DNA of 64,000 nt, from NCBI RefSeq assembly GCF_021398715.1, contig NZ_CP090347.1, positions 558,001 to 622,000 on the forward strand. The letters run 5' to 3'. The translations under genes and the position numbers were made by a program. The notes below the pieces were generated by a model, which made no database searches, was not told the DNA's origin, and was given only the letters and a program-made list of their open reading frames with translations. The DNA comes from Microbacterium binotii (GTDB lineage: Bacteria > Actinomycetota > Actinomycetes > Actinomycetales > Microbacteriaceae). This document shows positions 41,594 through 50,952 of this stretch, piece after piece; the first letter of the stretch is position 1; every line of letters begins with the position of its first letter.

Positions 41594-44550
41594 GGCTCCA
41601 CCGGCTCGAACTGGCGGGTTTCGGTCCGTTCCGCGATCGGCAGGTCGTCGACTTCGACGCGTTCGCCGATGACGGCATCTTCCTCATCACCGGGCGCACG
41701 GGCGCCGGGAAGTCGAGCGTTCTCGACGGCGTCGCGTTCGCCCTCTACGGCAACGTGCCGCGTTACGACGGTCCCGACAAGCGTCTGCGCAGCGATCACT
41801 GTGCGCCGGAGGATCCCACCGAGGTCAGCCTCGAGTTCACGGTGGGCGACGTGCGCTGGCGCGTCGTCCGCTCGCCCGAGTATGCGCGCCCGAAGCTGCG
41901 CGGCGGCGGGATGACGACAGAGCCGGCGCGCGCCGAGCTGTTCGAGCTCGTCGACGGCGTCTGGATCGGCCGTGCCTCGCGTCCGCGGGATGCCGCCGAG
42001 ATCCTCGATCGGGTGCTGGGACTCAACCTGCAGCAGTTCCAGCAGGTCATCCTGCTCGCGCAGAACAAGTTCTCCCGCTTTCTGCTGGCGCGCAACGACG
42101 AGCGACAGACGCTGCTGCGCACCCTCTTCGGAACCCGGCGCTACGAGGACTACGCCCGCGAGCTCGACGACCGTCGTCGCGACACGCAGCAACAGCTGCG
42201 GGAGCGGGGCGTGCACGCCGAGGCGTTGCTGGCCGAAGCCGAGCTGCTCGTCGACGAGGAGGCCGAGCCCTCCGCACCCGACGATCTCACCGCGCGGCGA
42301 GAGGCGGTGCGCACTGCGGCGGAGCGGGCGCGCTACCGGGTCGAGACGGCCGAGATCGCGCGGGCGAGCGCCGACGAGGTGTGGACCGCGGCCGCCGCCG
42401 ACCTCGCGCTCCGCGAGCGCCAGCGCCAGGCGCAACGTGCCCGCGACGAGGCGGACGCCCGGCTCGCGGCGCTCGAGGCCGACGCCGATGTCGTCGCGCA
42501 GGCGCGCGTCGAACGCGACCGCGCGGTCGCGGCCGAGGCGCTGCGCGGTGCCCTCGAGCGCGCCGCCCGGACGGGTCTCGCCGCCCGGACGGCCGAGATC
42601 GAGGCCGTGGCGGCTGATGAAGAATGGCTCGCTGCCGGTGAGGATCCGGCGGCGGATCTCGACGCGACCGACGAGGAGCTGACGGGCGAGCTCGCCCGTG
42701 TCGACGCCGCGGTCGAGAGCGAGCGTCAGCTTGAGTCCCTGGATGCGGAGCTCGCGCTGGCGAACGGTGCCCTCGCCGATGCGGGCGAGACGCTGCGGCG
42801 CCTGACCGCCGAGACGGCCGAGACACCGGCGCGGCGGGAGGCTCTGCTCGCCGCCCGGGCCGAATCCGCGGTTCAGGCGGCCCGGGTCGCCGAGGGGGAG
42901 GGCGCCGTCGAGGCAGCGCGGCTGCGGCAGGAGGCGGGCCGGCGGGCGTCGGATGCGGATGCACGACTCGCCGTCGCCGAGGCTGCCTACACCGGGGCAC
43001 TCGACGCGTCGGCGGCGGCATCCGCGGCACTCGCGCGTCTGATGCGTCGACGCGTCGCGGAGCGCGCGGGTGAACTCGCGGCTGCTCTGGTTCCGGGCGA
43101 GCCCTGTGCCGTCTGCGGGTCCACCGAGCACCCGCATCCCGCGCCTCGTGCCCACGATGCCGTGACGGACGAAACGATCACCGAGGCCGAGGCGGCCGTC
43201 ATGCAAGCCCGCGCGGAGGAGACGCGTGCCGCGGACGAGGCACGCCGTCTGCGGGACGAGCTCACCGAGGCGCGCTCGGTCGCGGGAGGCGCCGGTGCCG
43301 AGGAGCTCGACCGGGCGCTCGCCGACGCGGAGGAGGAACTGCGGCGCGCACGCGACGCCGAGGCGCGCCTCGGTGAGATCGAGCGCGACCTCGCGCTCAT
43401 TGACGCACAGCAGGCCGAGCTCGCCGCAGCGGTCGAGAGCGCGACACGCGACGAGCGTGAGGCTGCGACGCGCGTCACCGCCCTGTCGGCACGCCGGGAG
43501 GAGGTCGCGCAGACCGTCGCGCGTGCGCGCGAGGAGTTCGAGAGCGTGGCGGACCGCCGCACCGTCCTCGTCGCGCGACGCGAGCGCGCGCGTCGCCGAC
43601 GCAGCGCGCAAGCGGCGCTCGTGGCCGCCCAGCAGGCGGCGGATGTGGCAGCGGCCGAGGCCGCGGAGGGTGCGGAGCAGGCGGGTTTCACCGACCCGCT
43701 GGACGCCGCCGACGCCCTGCGCTCGCGCACGGAGACGGCGGCGCTGGTCGAACGGGTCCAGACGCATGAGCGCGATCTCGCACTGGTGCGCGCGCGTCTG
43801 CTCGAGCTGCAGCTCGAGCTGGCCGGCGTGCCGGAGGGGCCGATCGAGCTCGATGAGGCGAGGCAGAAGGCCGAGGATGCGGACCGGGCGCGCGGACATG
43901 CGATCGCCGAACTCAGCCGCGTCGTCTCCGCCGCGGAGCGGCTGAGCGATCTCGTCGTGCGGATCGACGAGGCCTACGCGACGGTCGCCGAGCTCGCCGA
44001 GGAAGCAGCGGTCGTCACGCGTCTCGCCGACACCTTGCTCGGGCGTGCGCCGAACACACGGCGGATGACACTCGAGACCTTCGTGCTCGCGGCAGAGCTG
44101 GAGGAGATCGTCATCGCGGCCAACGTGCGCCTGGCGGAGATGTCGGCGGGTCGGTACAGCCTCCATCACTCCGATGTGCTGGCCGCGCGTGGCGCCGCAT
44201 CCGGACTCGGGATCGAGGTGATGGATGCGTTCACCGGTCAGCTGCGCCCGCCGCAGTCGCTGTCGGGCGGTGAGACGTTCCTCGCTTCTCTGTCGCTCGC
44301 GCTCGGGCTCGCCGAGGTGGTGACCGCACGCGCCGGCGGGATGCGGCTGGACACGCTCTTCATCGACGAGGGATTCGGCTCGCTCGACGCCGAGACGCTC
44401 GAGCTCGCGATGAGCGTCCTCGACGAGCTCCGGGCGGGAGGGCGGACGGTGGGCGTGATCAGCCACGTCGAGGCGATGAAGGACCAGCTGCCCGCCCAGC
44501 TGACGATCGAGGCGACGCCGCAGGGACCGAGCATCATCCGGCAGCGATGA
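41590..44550 (+). CDS. sbcC: Exonuclease SbcCD subunit C (SMC-like ATPase)
   Basis: The 986-residue Rad50-type ATPase starts at GTG 41590, overlapping sbcD. Walker A GRTGAGKSS is at residues 35-43. Long Ala/Glu/Arg-rich coiled-coil arms flank the zinc hook C506-A-V-C509. The signature LSGGETF near 890 and Walker B TLFIDEGFGSLD close the second half of the ATPase. With SbcD it processes DNA ends and hairpins. Confidence 0.95.
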   Translation: MRLHRLELAGFGPFRDRQVVDFDAFADDGIFLITGRTGAGKSSVLDGVAFALYGNVPRYDGPDKRLRSDHCAPEDPTEVSLEFTVGDVRWRVVRSPEYARPKLRGGGMTTEPARAELFELVDGVWIGRASRPRDAAEILDRVLGLNLQQFQQVILLAQNKFSRFLLARNDERQTLLRTLFGTRRYEDYARELDDRRRDTQQQLRERGVHAEALLAEAELLVDEEAEPSAPDDLTARREAVRTAAERARYRVETAEIARASADEVWTAAAADLALRERQRQAQRARDEADARLAALEADADVVAQARVERDRAVAAEALRGALERAARTGLAARTAEIEAVAADEEWLAAGEDPAADLDATDEELTGELARVDAAVESERQLESLDAELALANGALADAGETLRRLTAETAETPARREALLAARAESAVQAARVAEGEGAVEAARLRQEAGRRASDADARLAVAEAAYTGALDASAAASAALARLMRRRVAERAGELAAALVPGEPCAVCGSTEHPHPAPRAHDAVTDETITEAEAAVMQARAEETRAADEARRLRDELTEARSVAGGAGAEELDRALADAEEELRRARDAEARLGEIERDLALIDAQQAELAAAVESATRDEREAATRVTALSARREEVAQTVARAREEFESVADRRTVLVARRERARRRRSAQAALVAAQQAADVAAAEAAEGAEQAGFTDPLDAADALRSRTETAALVERVQTHERDLALVRARLLELQLELAGVPEGPIELDEARQKAEDADRARGHAIAELSRVVSAAERLSDLVVRIDEAYATVAELAEEAAVVTRLADTLLGRAPNTRRMTLETFVLAAELEEIVIAANVRLAEMSAGRYSLHHSDVLAARGAASGLGIEVMDAFTGQLRPPQSLSGGETFLASLSLALGLAEVVTARAGGMRLDTLFIDEGFGSLDAETLELAMSVLDELRAGGRTVGVISHVEAMKDQLPAQLTIEATPQGPSIIRQR

Positions 44551-44620
44551 CGACGTTCGACGAATCCTCGTGCGACGCAAGCCGGGACCCCGGGTCCGCG
44601 CCCGCGCCTAAAGTGGAAGC

Positions 44621-44800
44621 GTGAGCAAGAACACCCTGTGGACGGTACTGGCCGTCATCGCGTCGATCGTGATCGGCTGGTTCCTCGTCAACCTGCTGTT
44701 CTCGGTGATCGCCTTCGTCTTCAAGCTCGTCATCGTCGCTGTTGTCGCGCTCGTCGTCTTCCTCGTGCTGCGCTCGGCCTTCAGCCGCAGCGGGGAATGA
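44621..44800 (+). CDS. Small hydrophobic membrane protein (59 aa)
   Basis: GTG 44621 lies six bases after TAAAGT (44609-44614), a leaderless arrangement. The peptide is almost entirely hydrophobic (for example TVLAVIASIVIGWFLVNLLF), with two likely membrane helices and a short basic tail. Its final ATGA is the start of the MFS gene, so the two are coupled. No family is recognised. It could be a small accessory of the exporter or an unrelated leader. Confidence 0.7.
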   Translation: MSKNTLWTVLAVIASIVIGWFLVNLLFSVIAFVFKLVIVAVVALVVFLVLRSAFSRSGE

Positions 44801-46305
44801 GCGTGGCGGCCGACGGCGCATCCGCCGCGCACCCGGTCACGACCGACATCCCGCTGAGCTCGGCCGCGCGCTGGCGCGCCTTCTGGGTGTGCGTCGCCGT
44901 CGCGGGTCTCACGATCCTCGACCTGTCCAAGGTCAATGTGGCCCTGCCGTCGATCGAGACGGCCTTCTCCGCGGGCGCGACCGAGCTGCAGCTCATCGTC
45001 TCCGGTTACGTCCTCACCTTCGGCCTGTTCCTCGTGCCGATGGGACGCATCGGCGATCAGCGCTCCCGCCGCGCTCTGTTCCTGATCGGGCTCACGCTGT
45101 TCACCGCGATGAGCGTCGTCTGCGCGCTCGCGCCGAACTCCACGGTGCTCCTCGTCGCGCGCCTCCTGCAGGGCGCGGCTGCCGGCATCCAGATGCCGCA
45201 GGTGCTCGGGCTCATCCAGCAGCTCTTCCAGGGCAAGGAGCGCGGCCGCGCCTTCGGGCTGTTCGGCGCCACGATCGGTGTGGCGACGGCGTTCGGGCCG
45301 ACCCTCGGCGGTCTGCTCATCGCTCTGGGCGGTCCTCAGGACGGGTGGCGGTGGATCTTCTGGATGAACCTGCCGCTGGGGCTGATCGCCATCCTGCTGG
45401 CGGCTCTACTCCTGCCGGCCACGCGAACCCGCTCGCACCGCAAGCTCGCTCTCGACCCGGTCGGCGTCATCCTGTTCGCCCTCACCGTGGTCTCGCTCAT
45501 GTGGCCGTTCCTGTTCACCACCGGCGCGCCGGGGGACGACCCGCGACGGTGGTGGCTGCTCGTGCTGTTCGTGCTCTTCGCGGCCGGGTTCGTGGCGTGG
45601 GAGCAGCGTTACACCCGCATCGGCAAGCAGCCGCTCATCCCGCTGAAGCTCTTCCGGATCGGCTCGTACCGCAACGGCACGCTCCTGCAGACGACGTACT
45701 TCGCCGCGGTGCCGTCGATGTTCCTCATGACCACTCTCTATCTGCAGAGCGGTCTGCACATCGAGCCCGTCTTCGCGGGCATGGTCACGATCGGGTTCGC
45801 GCTGGCCAGCGCGGTCTCCTCGTACATCGGAGGCTCGCTCGTCGTGCGGTTCGGCAGGCCCGTCGTGGTCGTGGGACTCGGGTTGATGCTGGCCTGCGTC
45901 GCCGGTCTCGTGGCCACCGCGCTCTACGTCCCCGACCCCGTCACGCCGTTCGTCATGGCGGGTGCCATGCTTCTCGGTGGCATCGGGGGCGGCCTGGTGG
46001 TCTCGCCGAACCAGACCCTCACCCTCGCCGACATCCCCGTGCGCGAGGGCGGGCTCGCGGGCTCGGTCGGACAGCTCGGCCAGCGCATCGGCACCGCGGT
46101 GGGGACGGCGGTCGCGCTCGCGCTCTTCTACGCGACGGTCTACCGCGAAGACGGCCACTCGGCCGAGGATGCGGTCGTGTTCCACGACGCGTACGGCTTC
46201 GGGATGGTGACCGTCGCGCTGTTCCTCGCGGTCGCCTTCGTGATCGCCGTGGCAGACCTCGGCGCGAGGCGCCGGTCCCAGAAGGTCGCCGACGCGGCAT
46301 CCTGA
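44797..46305 (+). CDS. MFS exporter, DHA2 (EmrB/QacA) family, 14 TM
   Basis: The 502-residue protein starts at ATG 44797, coupled to the preceding small gene. TM1 carries the DHA2 motif LDLSKVNVALPSIE, the motif-A loop is GRIGDQRSRRALF and motif C in TM5 is ATAFGPTLGGLL. About fourteen helices are visible. Members export drugs, dyes or other amphiphiles. The substrate is unknown. Confidence 0.9.
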   Translation: MSVAADGASAAHPVTTDIPLSSAARWRAFWVCVAVAGLTILDLSKVNVALPSIETAFSAGATELQLIVSGYVLTFGLFLVPMGRIGDQRSRRALFLIGLTLFTAMSVVCALAPNSTVLLVARLLQGAAAGIQMPQVLGLIQQLFQGKERGRAFGLFGATIGVATAFGPTLGGLLIALGGPQDGWRWIFWMNLPLGLIAILLAALLLPATRTRSHRKLALDPVGVILFALTVVSLMWPFLFTTGAPGDDPRRWWLLVLFVLFAAGFVAWEQRYTRIGKQPLIPLKLFRIGSYRNGTLLQTTYFAAVPSMFLMTTLYLQSGLHIEPVFAGMVTIGFALASAVSSYIGGSLVVRFGRPVVVVGLGLMLACVAGLVATALYVPDPVTPFVMAGAMLLGGIGGGLVVSPNQTLTLADIPVREGGLAGSVGQLGQRIGTAVGTAVALALFYATVYREDGHSAEDAVVFHDAYGFGMVTVALFLAVAFVIAVADLGARRRSQKVADAAS

Positions 46306-46312
46306 CCCGGGA

Positions 46313-46870
46313 TCAGACCCCGTAGTCGGCGCGGATGCGCTCGCGCAGGATGTGGCTGCAGGCGGTGACGGCCGCATCCCAGTCGGTCATCGCATCGTCC
46401 TGGGCGTTGTCGGAGACCGCCTTGAGAACGCGGATGGGCACACCGAACTCGGCGGCCACCCAGAAGTACGCGTACGTCTCCATGTCGACGAGGCCCGCAC
46501 CCAGCGATCGGATGAGCTTCACGGTCTCGGCATCGTCCACGAAGGAGTCGCCGGTCGCGATGACGACACCCTCACGGTCGTGGCCGACCCGCGCCGGAAG
46601 CGACAGGTGCTGACCGACGACGCCGTCGGGGTCCGTCACATCGTGCTGGATGGCGCCGGCGATCTCGTGCAGATCCCCCTGCAGCAGCGGATCGATGCAG
46701 CCGGCGGTGCCGACCACGACGATCTCTTCGTAGTCGCCGGCGCTGAGCGCGCGCGTGAGGTTCACGGCGGCGGGCAGCTTGCCGGGGCCGGTGATGAGTC
46801 GGTCGAAGCCGTCGAGTTCCGCGGGGAAGGCGACGACCTCGCTCTCGAGCGCCGCGACGAGCAGACGCAT
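46313..46870 (-). CDS. Nucleosidase/nucleoside-phosphorylase family protein
   Basis: The 185-residue protein starts at ATG 46870. It has LLVAALESEVVAF at the N-terminus, VVVGTAGCIDP in the middle, GLVDMETYAYFWVA near residue 128 (the substrate-binding Met-Glu-x-x of PNP/UDP nucleosidases) and the final LKAVSDNAQDDA with the catalytic Asp. This fits an MTA/SAH-type or futalosine-type nucleosidase, though it is shorter than usual (about 230). Its start overlaps the stop of a 47-residue upstream gene. Confidence 0.8.
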   Translation of the reverse strand: MRLLVAALESEVVAFPAELDGFDRLITGPGKLPAAVNLTRALSAGDYEEIVVVGTAGCIDPLLQGDLHEIAGAIQHDVTDPDGVVGQHLSLPARVGHDREGVVIATGDSFVDDAETVKLIRSLGAGLVDMETYAYFWVAAEFGVPIRVLKAVSDNAQDDAMTDWDAAVTACSHILRERIRADYGV

Positions 46871-47013
46871 CAGTTGCCGCCCCCGCTGACGATGCCGATG
46901 ATGCCCGAGATGAGGAAGAAGAGGCCGACTCCGGCGACGGCGATCCAGATGCCGATGCGGGTGGCGGAGGGCTTGCCCTGGTCGTCGCTGGGACCGGAAC
47001 CGAAAAGACTCAC
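46870..47013 (-). CDS. Small membrane protein (47 aa)
   Basis: GTG 47013 lies six bases after TACGCT (47025-47020), predicting a leaderless mRNA. One hydrophobic helix (IGIWIAVAGVGLFFLISGII) follows a short polar stretch. The TGA overlaps the ATG of the nucleosidase gene (TGATG), so they form an operon. No family is recognised. Confidence 0.7.
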   Translation of the reverse strand: MSLFGSGPSDDQGKPSATRIGIWIAVAGVGLFFLISGIIGIVSGGGN

Positions 47014-47025
47014 CCTGCGAGCGTA

Positions 47026-47063
47026 GACGAGCCCGCGACGATCGTGGTCGTCGCGGGCTCGTC
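47026..47063. terminator. Hairpin terminator after the aldo/keto reductase gene
   Basis: A perfect 16-bp stem (47026-47041 with 47048-47063) with a TCGTGG loop lies nine bases past the minus-strand AKR stop and just before the promoter of the small membrane protein. Confidence 0.8.
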
Positions 47064-47071
47064 AGATGTGC

Positions 47072-48022
47072 TCAGGAGGCGGGCTGCCACGTGGACAGGC
47101 GGTCCAGCTCCGCGATCTGCTCGCTGGTCAGCTCGACGCCGACACTCGTCAGCAGATCGGGGACCTGCGACGCGCGAGAAGCGCTCGCGATGGGCGCCAC
47201 GACGGTGGGCCGCTGACGGAGCCAGGCGAGGGCCGTCGCCGCAATGGACACGCCGTGCTCGCCGCCGATGCGCTCGAGGGCGTCGATGATCGCGAGTCCC
47301 TGCGGCGTCGCGTACTTGGCCGCGCCCTCGGCGCGGGGGGAACCGGCACCTGCCGCATCCGCCGAACGGTACTTGCCCGTCAGGAAGCCCGACGCCAGTC
47401 CGTAGTAGGGCACGAGCGCGAGGTCGAACTCTTCGGCGACCGGGATGATGTGCTCCTCGACGTCGTTGCGGTGCACGAGGTTGTAGTGCGGCTGGACGGC
47501 GATCGGGAGCGGTCCGCCCGCGGCCTGCGCGAGCTCGATCCACTGCCGGATGCGGTCGCCCGAGTAGTTGGAGACGGCGGTGTAGCGGATGAGGCCGTCG
47601 TTCACCAGATCGGTGAAGGCGGCGACGGTCTCCTCGAGCGGCGTTTCGGGGTCGTCGAAGTGGGCGTAGTACAGATCGATGGTGTCGACGCCGAGTCGCT
47701 TCAGCGATGCCTCCGCGGCCGCACGGATGTTCTTCGCGGACAGTCCGCGGAACTCCGGGTGCTGGCTCACCTTGGTCGCGATGACGATGTCGCGGGGCTT
47801 GCGTGCGGCCAGCCATTCGCCGATGAGCGTCTCGCTCTCACCGCCGCTGTTTCCCGGCACCCACGCGCTGTAGGCGTCGGCGGTGTCGATGAAGTTGCCG
47901 CCGCCGGCGTGGAACGTGTCGAGGATCTCGAAGGAGGCGTCGCGGTCGGCCGTCCAGCCGAACACGTTGCCGCCGAGAGAGAGGCCGAAGACGTCGAGGT
48001 CGCTGCGTCCGATGCGGGTCAT
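47072..48022 (-). CDS. Aldo/keto reductase
   Basis: The 316-residue protein starts at ATG 48022 behind AAAGGAC. Tetrad residues can be placed: Asp and Tyr in FIDTADAYSAW, Lys in VIATKVS and His in YYAHFDDP. The NADPH site is near SASRASQVPDLL at the C-terminus. It belongs to the AKR family that reduces aldehydes and ketones, and the substrate is unknown. It is a monocistronic unit with its own terminator. Confidence 0.92.
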   Translation of the reverse strand: MTRIGRSDLDVFGLSLGGNVFGWTADRDASFEILDTFHAGGGNFIDTADAYSAWVPGNSGGESETLIGEWLAARKPRDIVIATKVSQHPEFRGLSAKNIRAAAEASLKRLGVDTIDLYYAHFDDPETPLEETVAAFTDLVNDGLIRYTAVSNYSGDRIRQWIELAQAAGGPLPIAVQPHYNLVHRNDVEEHIIPVAEEFDLALVPYYGLASGFLTGKYRSADAAGAGSPRAEGAAKYATPQGLAIIDALERIGGEHGVSIAATALAWLRQRPTVVAPIASASRASQVPDLLTSVGVELTSEQIAELDRLSTWQPAS

Positions 48023-48199
48023 GATGTCCTTTCGTCGCTGCTGCGCACGGTCAGTGTGCGCGCACTCCCTATGAACAAGACGGGGATGCCGCCGCCCATT
48101 CCCATTACTTCCGGGATCGCCCGGTGGCGGCGCGGCGTGCCCGGGCTAGGGTCGAAGACAGGGCGCAGACGGCTGTGCCCGCGATCTCGGGAGGCAGCG

Positions 48200-48778
48200 A
48201 TGGAATCGGTCGTTCTCGACACTCCGGCGGGAATCGACGCTCGACTCGGATGGGACCCCTCGGTATCCGCGCACGACCGTAAGCGTCTGCTCGCCCGGGC
48301 GATCATCGGTGCGCGACTCGGTGTCGATCCGGCCGCCGTACGCATCGAACGCGAAGCGCCGACGACCTTCGGCCACCACACGCGTCTGATCGCCTCGCTG
48401 GACGGCGAGGAGCTCGATCTCGTCGTGACCGTCGCTGAGTACCGGGCGGCCAATGTCGTCGCGGTGAGCGAGCCGGGCGTCCGCGTGGGGATCGACCTGC
48501 GCGACCTGCATCCCGACACGCACACCCGCGCGGTGATGCGGGCGCAGAGCCAGCTGTGGGAGGGCGCGACCGACTTGGATCTGCTCACCCACTGGAGCCG
48601 GGCACAGGCGGTGCTCGCCGCCGACGGGCGCGGACCGCGGTTGTCGGCCACGTCCGTGAAGCTCGATCAGGGCGGCCACCGCGGATGGGTGCGGGATCGG
48701 CCGACGAGCTACACGATCCAGGATCTGTCCCGGAACGCCTTCGTGATCACGCTCGCCTGGGCTCCCGAAGAGGGCTGA
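48200..48778 (+). CDS. 4'-phosphopantetheinyl-transferase-like protein
   Basis: The 192-residue protein starts at ATG 48200 after GGGAGG. The region NVVAVSEPGVRVGIDLRDL resembles the Sfp-type core (V-A-V-S then G-I-D-x-E), with Asp as a metal ligand, and THWSRAQAVLAADGRG resembles the W-x-x-K-E-A motif, but the usual Lys and Glu are replaced by Arg and Gln. I infer a divergent or inactive relative of phosphopantetheinyl transferases. No synthase gene is nearby. Confidence 0.55.
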   Translation: MESVVLDTPAGIDARLGWDPSVSAHDRKRLLARAIIGARLGVDPAAVRIEREAPTTFGHHTRLIASLDGEELDLVVTVAEYRAANVVAVSEPGVRVGIDLRDLHPDTHTRAVMRAQSQLWEGATDLDLLTHWSRAQAVLAADGRGPRLSATSVKLDQGGHRGWVRDRPTSYTIQDLSRNAFVITLAWAPEEG

Positions 48779-48793
48779 TCGGCCCCGGCGCGC

Positions 48794-50851
48794 TCAGGCC
48801 TCCAGGGCGGCGTCCAGCTCGCTGAGCCACGCGGAGGCGTTCCCGTCGCTCGGTGCGCGCCAGTCCCCGCGCGGCGACAACGATCCCGCGGGGGAGACCT
48901 TCGGGCCGTTGGGGATCGCGGTGCGCTTGAACTGGGCGAAGCCGAAGTAGCGCCTCAGGAACACCCGCAGCCACCGCACGATCGTCTCGCGGTCGTAGGC
49001 GTACCGCTCGTCGTCGGGGAACCCGGCCGGCCAGAGCCCCGCCTCCGCGTCGGCGAAGGCGACCTCGGCGAGATACGCGATCTTCGACGGCCGCATCCCG
49101 AAACGCAGGACGTGGAACAGCGTGAAGTCGTGGAGGGCGTACGGGCCGATGGCGTCCTCGGTCGACTGCACCTTGCCGTCCTCGCCCGCGGGGACGAGCT
49201 CGGGGCTGATCTCGGTGTCCAGGACCGCCTGCAGCACGGCGGCGGTGCGCTCGTCGATGCCGACGCCGTCTGCGATCACCCATCGGATGAGGTGCTGGAT
49301 CAGTGTCTTGGGGACCCCGGCGTTGACGGCGTAGTGACTCATCTGGTCGCCTACGCCGTACGTGGCCCAGCCGAGCGCCAGCTCGGAGAGGTCGGAGGTT
49401 CCGATGACGATGCCGCCGTGGCGGTTCGCGAGGCGGAACAGCAGGTCGGTGCGGACTCCCGCCTGCACGTTCTCGTACGTGACGTCGTAGAGCGGCTCGC
49501 CGTCGGCGGCCGGGTGGCCGATCCCGCGCAGGATCTCGGTGGCGGCGGGGCGGATGTCGATCGTCTCGATCGTCGCGCCGATCGCCTCGGCGAGTTCGAT
49601 CGCGTTGGATTTGGTGCCGTCTCCGGTCGCGAAGCCGGGCATCGTGTAGGCGAGGATCTCGCTGCGCGGGCGCCCCATCCGGTCCATCGCGCGGGCGACG
49701 ACCAGCAGCGCATGGGTGGAGTCGAGGCCCCCCGAGACGCCGATCACCGGACGCGGGGAGCCGATCGCCCGCATCCGCTGTTCGAGTCCGGAGACCTGGA
49801 TGCTGAAGGCCTCGTAGCAGTCCTGCGCGAGGCGGGCGGGGTCGGCGGGGACGAAGGGGAATCGTGCGACCGGGCGACGCAGCCCCGAGAGGTCGGCGGG
49901 CGGGTCCAGACGGAAGTGGATCGTGCGGAACGCCCCCACACGCTCTGCGAGTGAGCGGCGGTTGTCGTCGAAGGTGCCCTGGCGCAGGCGGTCCTGGCGC
50001 AGGCGGTCTAGGTCGACGTCGGCGACGCTGCGGCGGGCCGCGTCCGGGAACCGATCCGTCTCGACGAGCAGCTGACCGCCCTCGTAGATCATGGTCTGAC
50101 CGTCCCACGAGACGTCGTTCGTCGACTCGCCCTGGCCCGCCGCGGCATAGGCGTAGGCGGCGAGGCAGCGCAGCGACTGGGACTGCGAGAGCAGCTTCCG
50201 GTCGTCGGCGCGGGCGATCGTGATCGGGCTGCCGCTGAGGTTCAGCAGCACCGTGGCCCCCGCGAGCGCAGCCTCGGACGAGGGCGGTACGGGAACCCAC
50301 ATGTCCTCGCAGACCTCGGCGTGCACGACGAGCCCGTCCACGTCCAGCGCCTCGAACAGCAGGTCTGGTCCGAAGGGAGCGTAGAGGTCGCCGATGCGGA
50401 TGTCGCCGCCGCGCTGGTCGTCGCCGGGGGCGTACCAGCGGCGCTCGTAGAACTCGCGGTAGGTGGGGAGCATCGACTTCGGGGCGACGCCGAGGATCTC
50501 GCCGCGGTGGATGACGACCGCGCAGTTGTAGAGGCGGTTGCCGTGGCGCAGCGGCGCGCCGACGGCCAGCACGGGGCGGAGGTCGACGGATGCGGCGACG
50601 ATCCGCTCGACGGCGACGGTCACCGCATCCAGCAGCGGGTCCTGCAGCACGAGATCATCGATCGCGTAGCCGCTGAGGGCCAGCTCCGGGAAGAGTGCGA
50701 CGGCGACACCGTCGTCATGGCAGGCGCGCGCCTCGGCCAGCACGGCCTCCGCGTTCGTCGCGGGATCGGCCACGCTGACCGGGATCGTGACGGCGGCGAC
50801 ACGGGCGAAGCCGTGCCGGTAGGGGTTCGTGAAGGGCAGGTGCGTGCTCAC
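48794..50851 (-). CDS. nadE: Glutamine-dependent NAD+ synthase
   Basis: The 685-residue enzyme starts at GTG 50851, six bases after CAGACT. The N-terminal nitrilase-type glutaminase has Glu in LFPELALSGYA, Lys in APKSMLP and Cys in AEVCEDMW. The C-terminal synthetase has the P-loop GVSGGLDSTHAL and an SDLSELALGW motif. It makes NAD+ from deamido-NAD+ with ammonia channelled from glutamine. Length and order match actinobacterial NadE. Confidence 0.95.
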   Translation of the reverse strand: MSTHLPFTNPYRHGFARVAAVTIPVSVADPATNAEAVLAEARACHDDGVAVALFPELALSGYAIDDLVLQDPLLDAVTVAVERIVAASVDLRPVLAVGAPLRHGNRLYNCAVVIHRGEILGVAPKSMLPTYREFYERRWYAPGDDQRGGDIRIGDLYAPFGPDLLFEALDVDGLVVHAEVCEDMWVPVPPSSEAALAGATVLLNLSGSPITIARADDRKLLSQSQSLRCLAAYAYAAAGQGESTNDVSWDGQTMIYEGGQLLVETDRFPDAARRSVADVDLDRLRQDRLRQGTFDDNRRSLAERVGAFRTIHFRLDPPADLSGLRRPVARFPFVPADPARLAQDCYEAFSIQVSGLEQRMRAIGSPRPVIGVSGGLDSTHALLVVARAMDRMGRPRSEILAYTMPGFATGDGTKSNAIELAEAIGATIETIDIRPAATEILRGIGHPAADGEPLYDVTYENVQAGVRTDLLFRLANRHGGIVIGTSDLSELALGWATYGVGDQMSHYAVNAGVPKTLIQHLIRWVIADGVGIDERTAAVLQAVLDTEISPELVPAGEDGKVQSTEDAIGPYALHDFTLFHVLRFGMRPSKIAYLAEVAFADAEAGLWPAGFPDDERYAYDRETIVRWLRVFLRRYFGFAQFKRTAIPNGPKVSPAGSLSPRGDWRAPSDGNASAWLSELDAALEA

Positions 50852-50952
50852 GGGTCCAGTCTGGCACCCGTACGGGCGCGCAGAACGGGGTTGTGTCGCC
50901 GGGGAGGCGCTGTCGGCGGCCGCAACTAGGGTCGATGAGGGAAAGGGAGCGA

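Noticed and set aside
41452..44580. Minus-strand frame of about 1040 codons
   Set aside because: It is the complement of sbcC. The long coiled-coil gene keeps stops out of the opposite frame.
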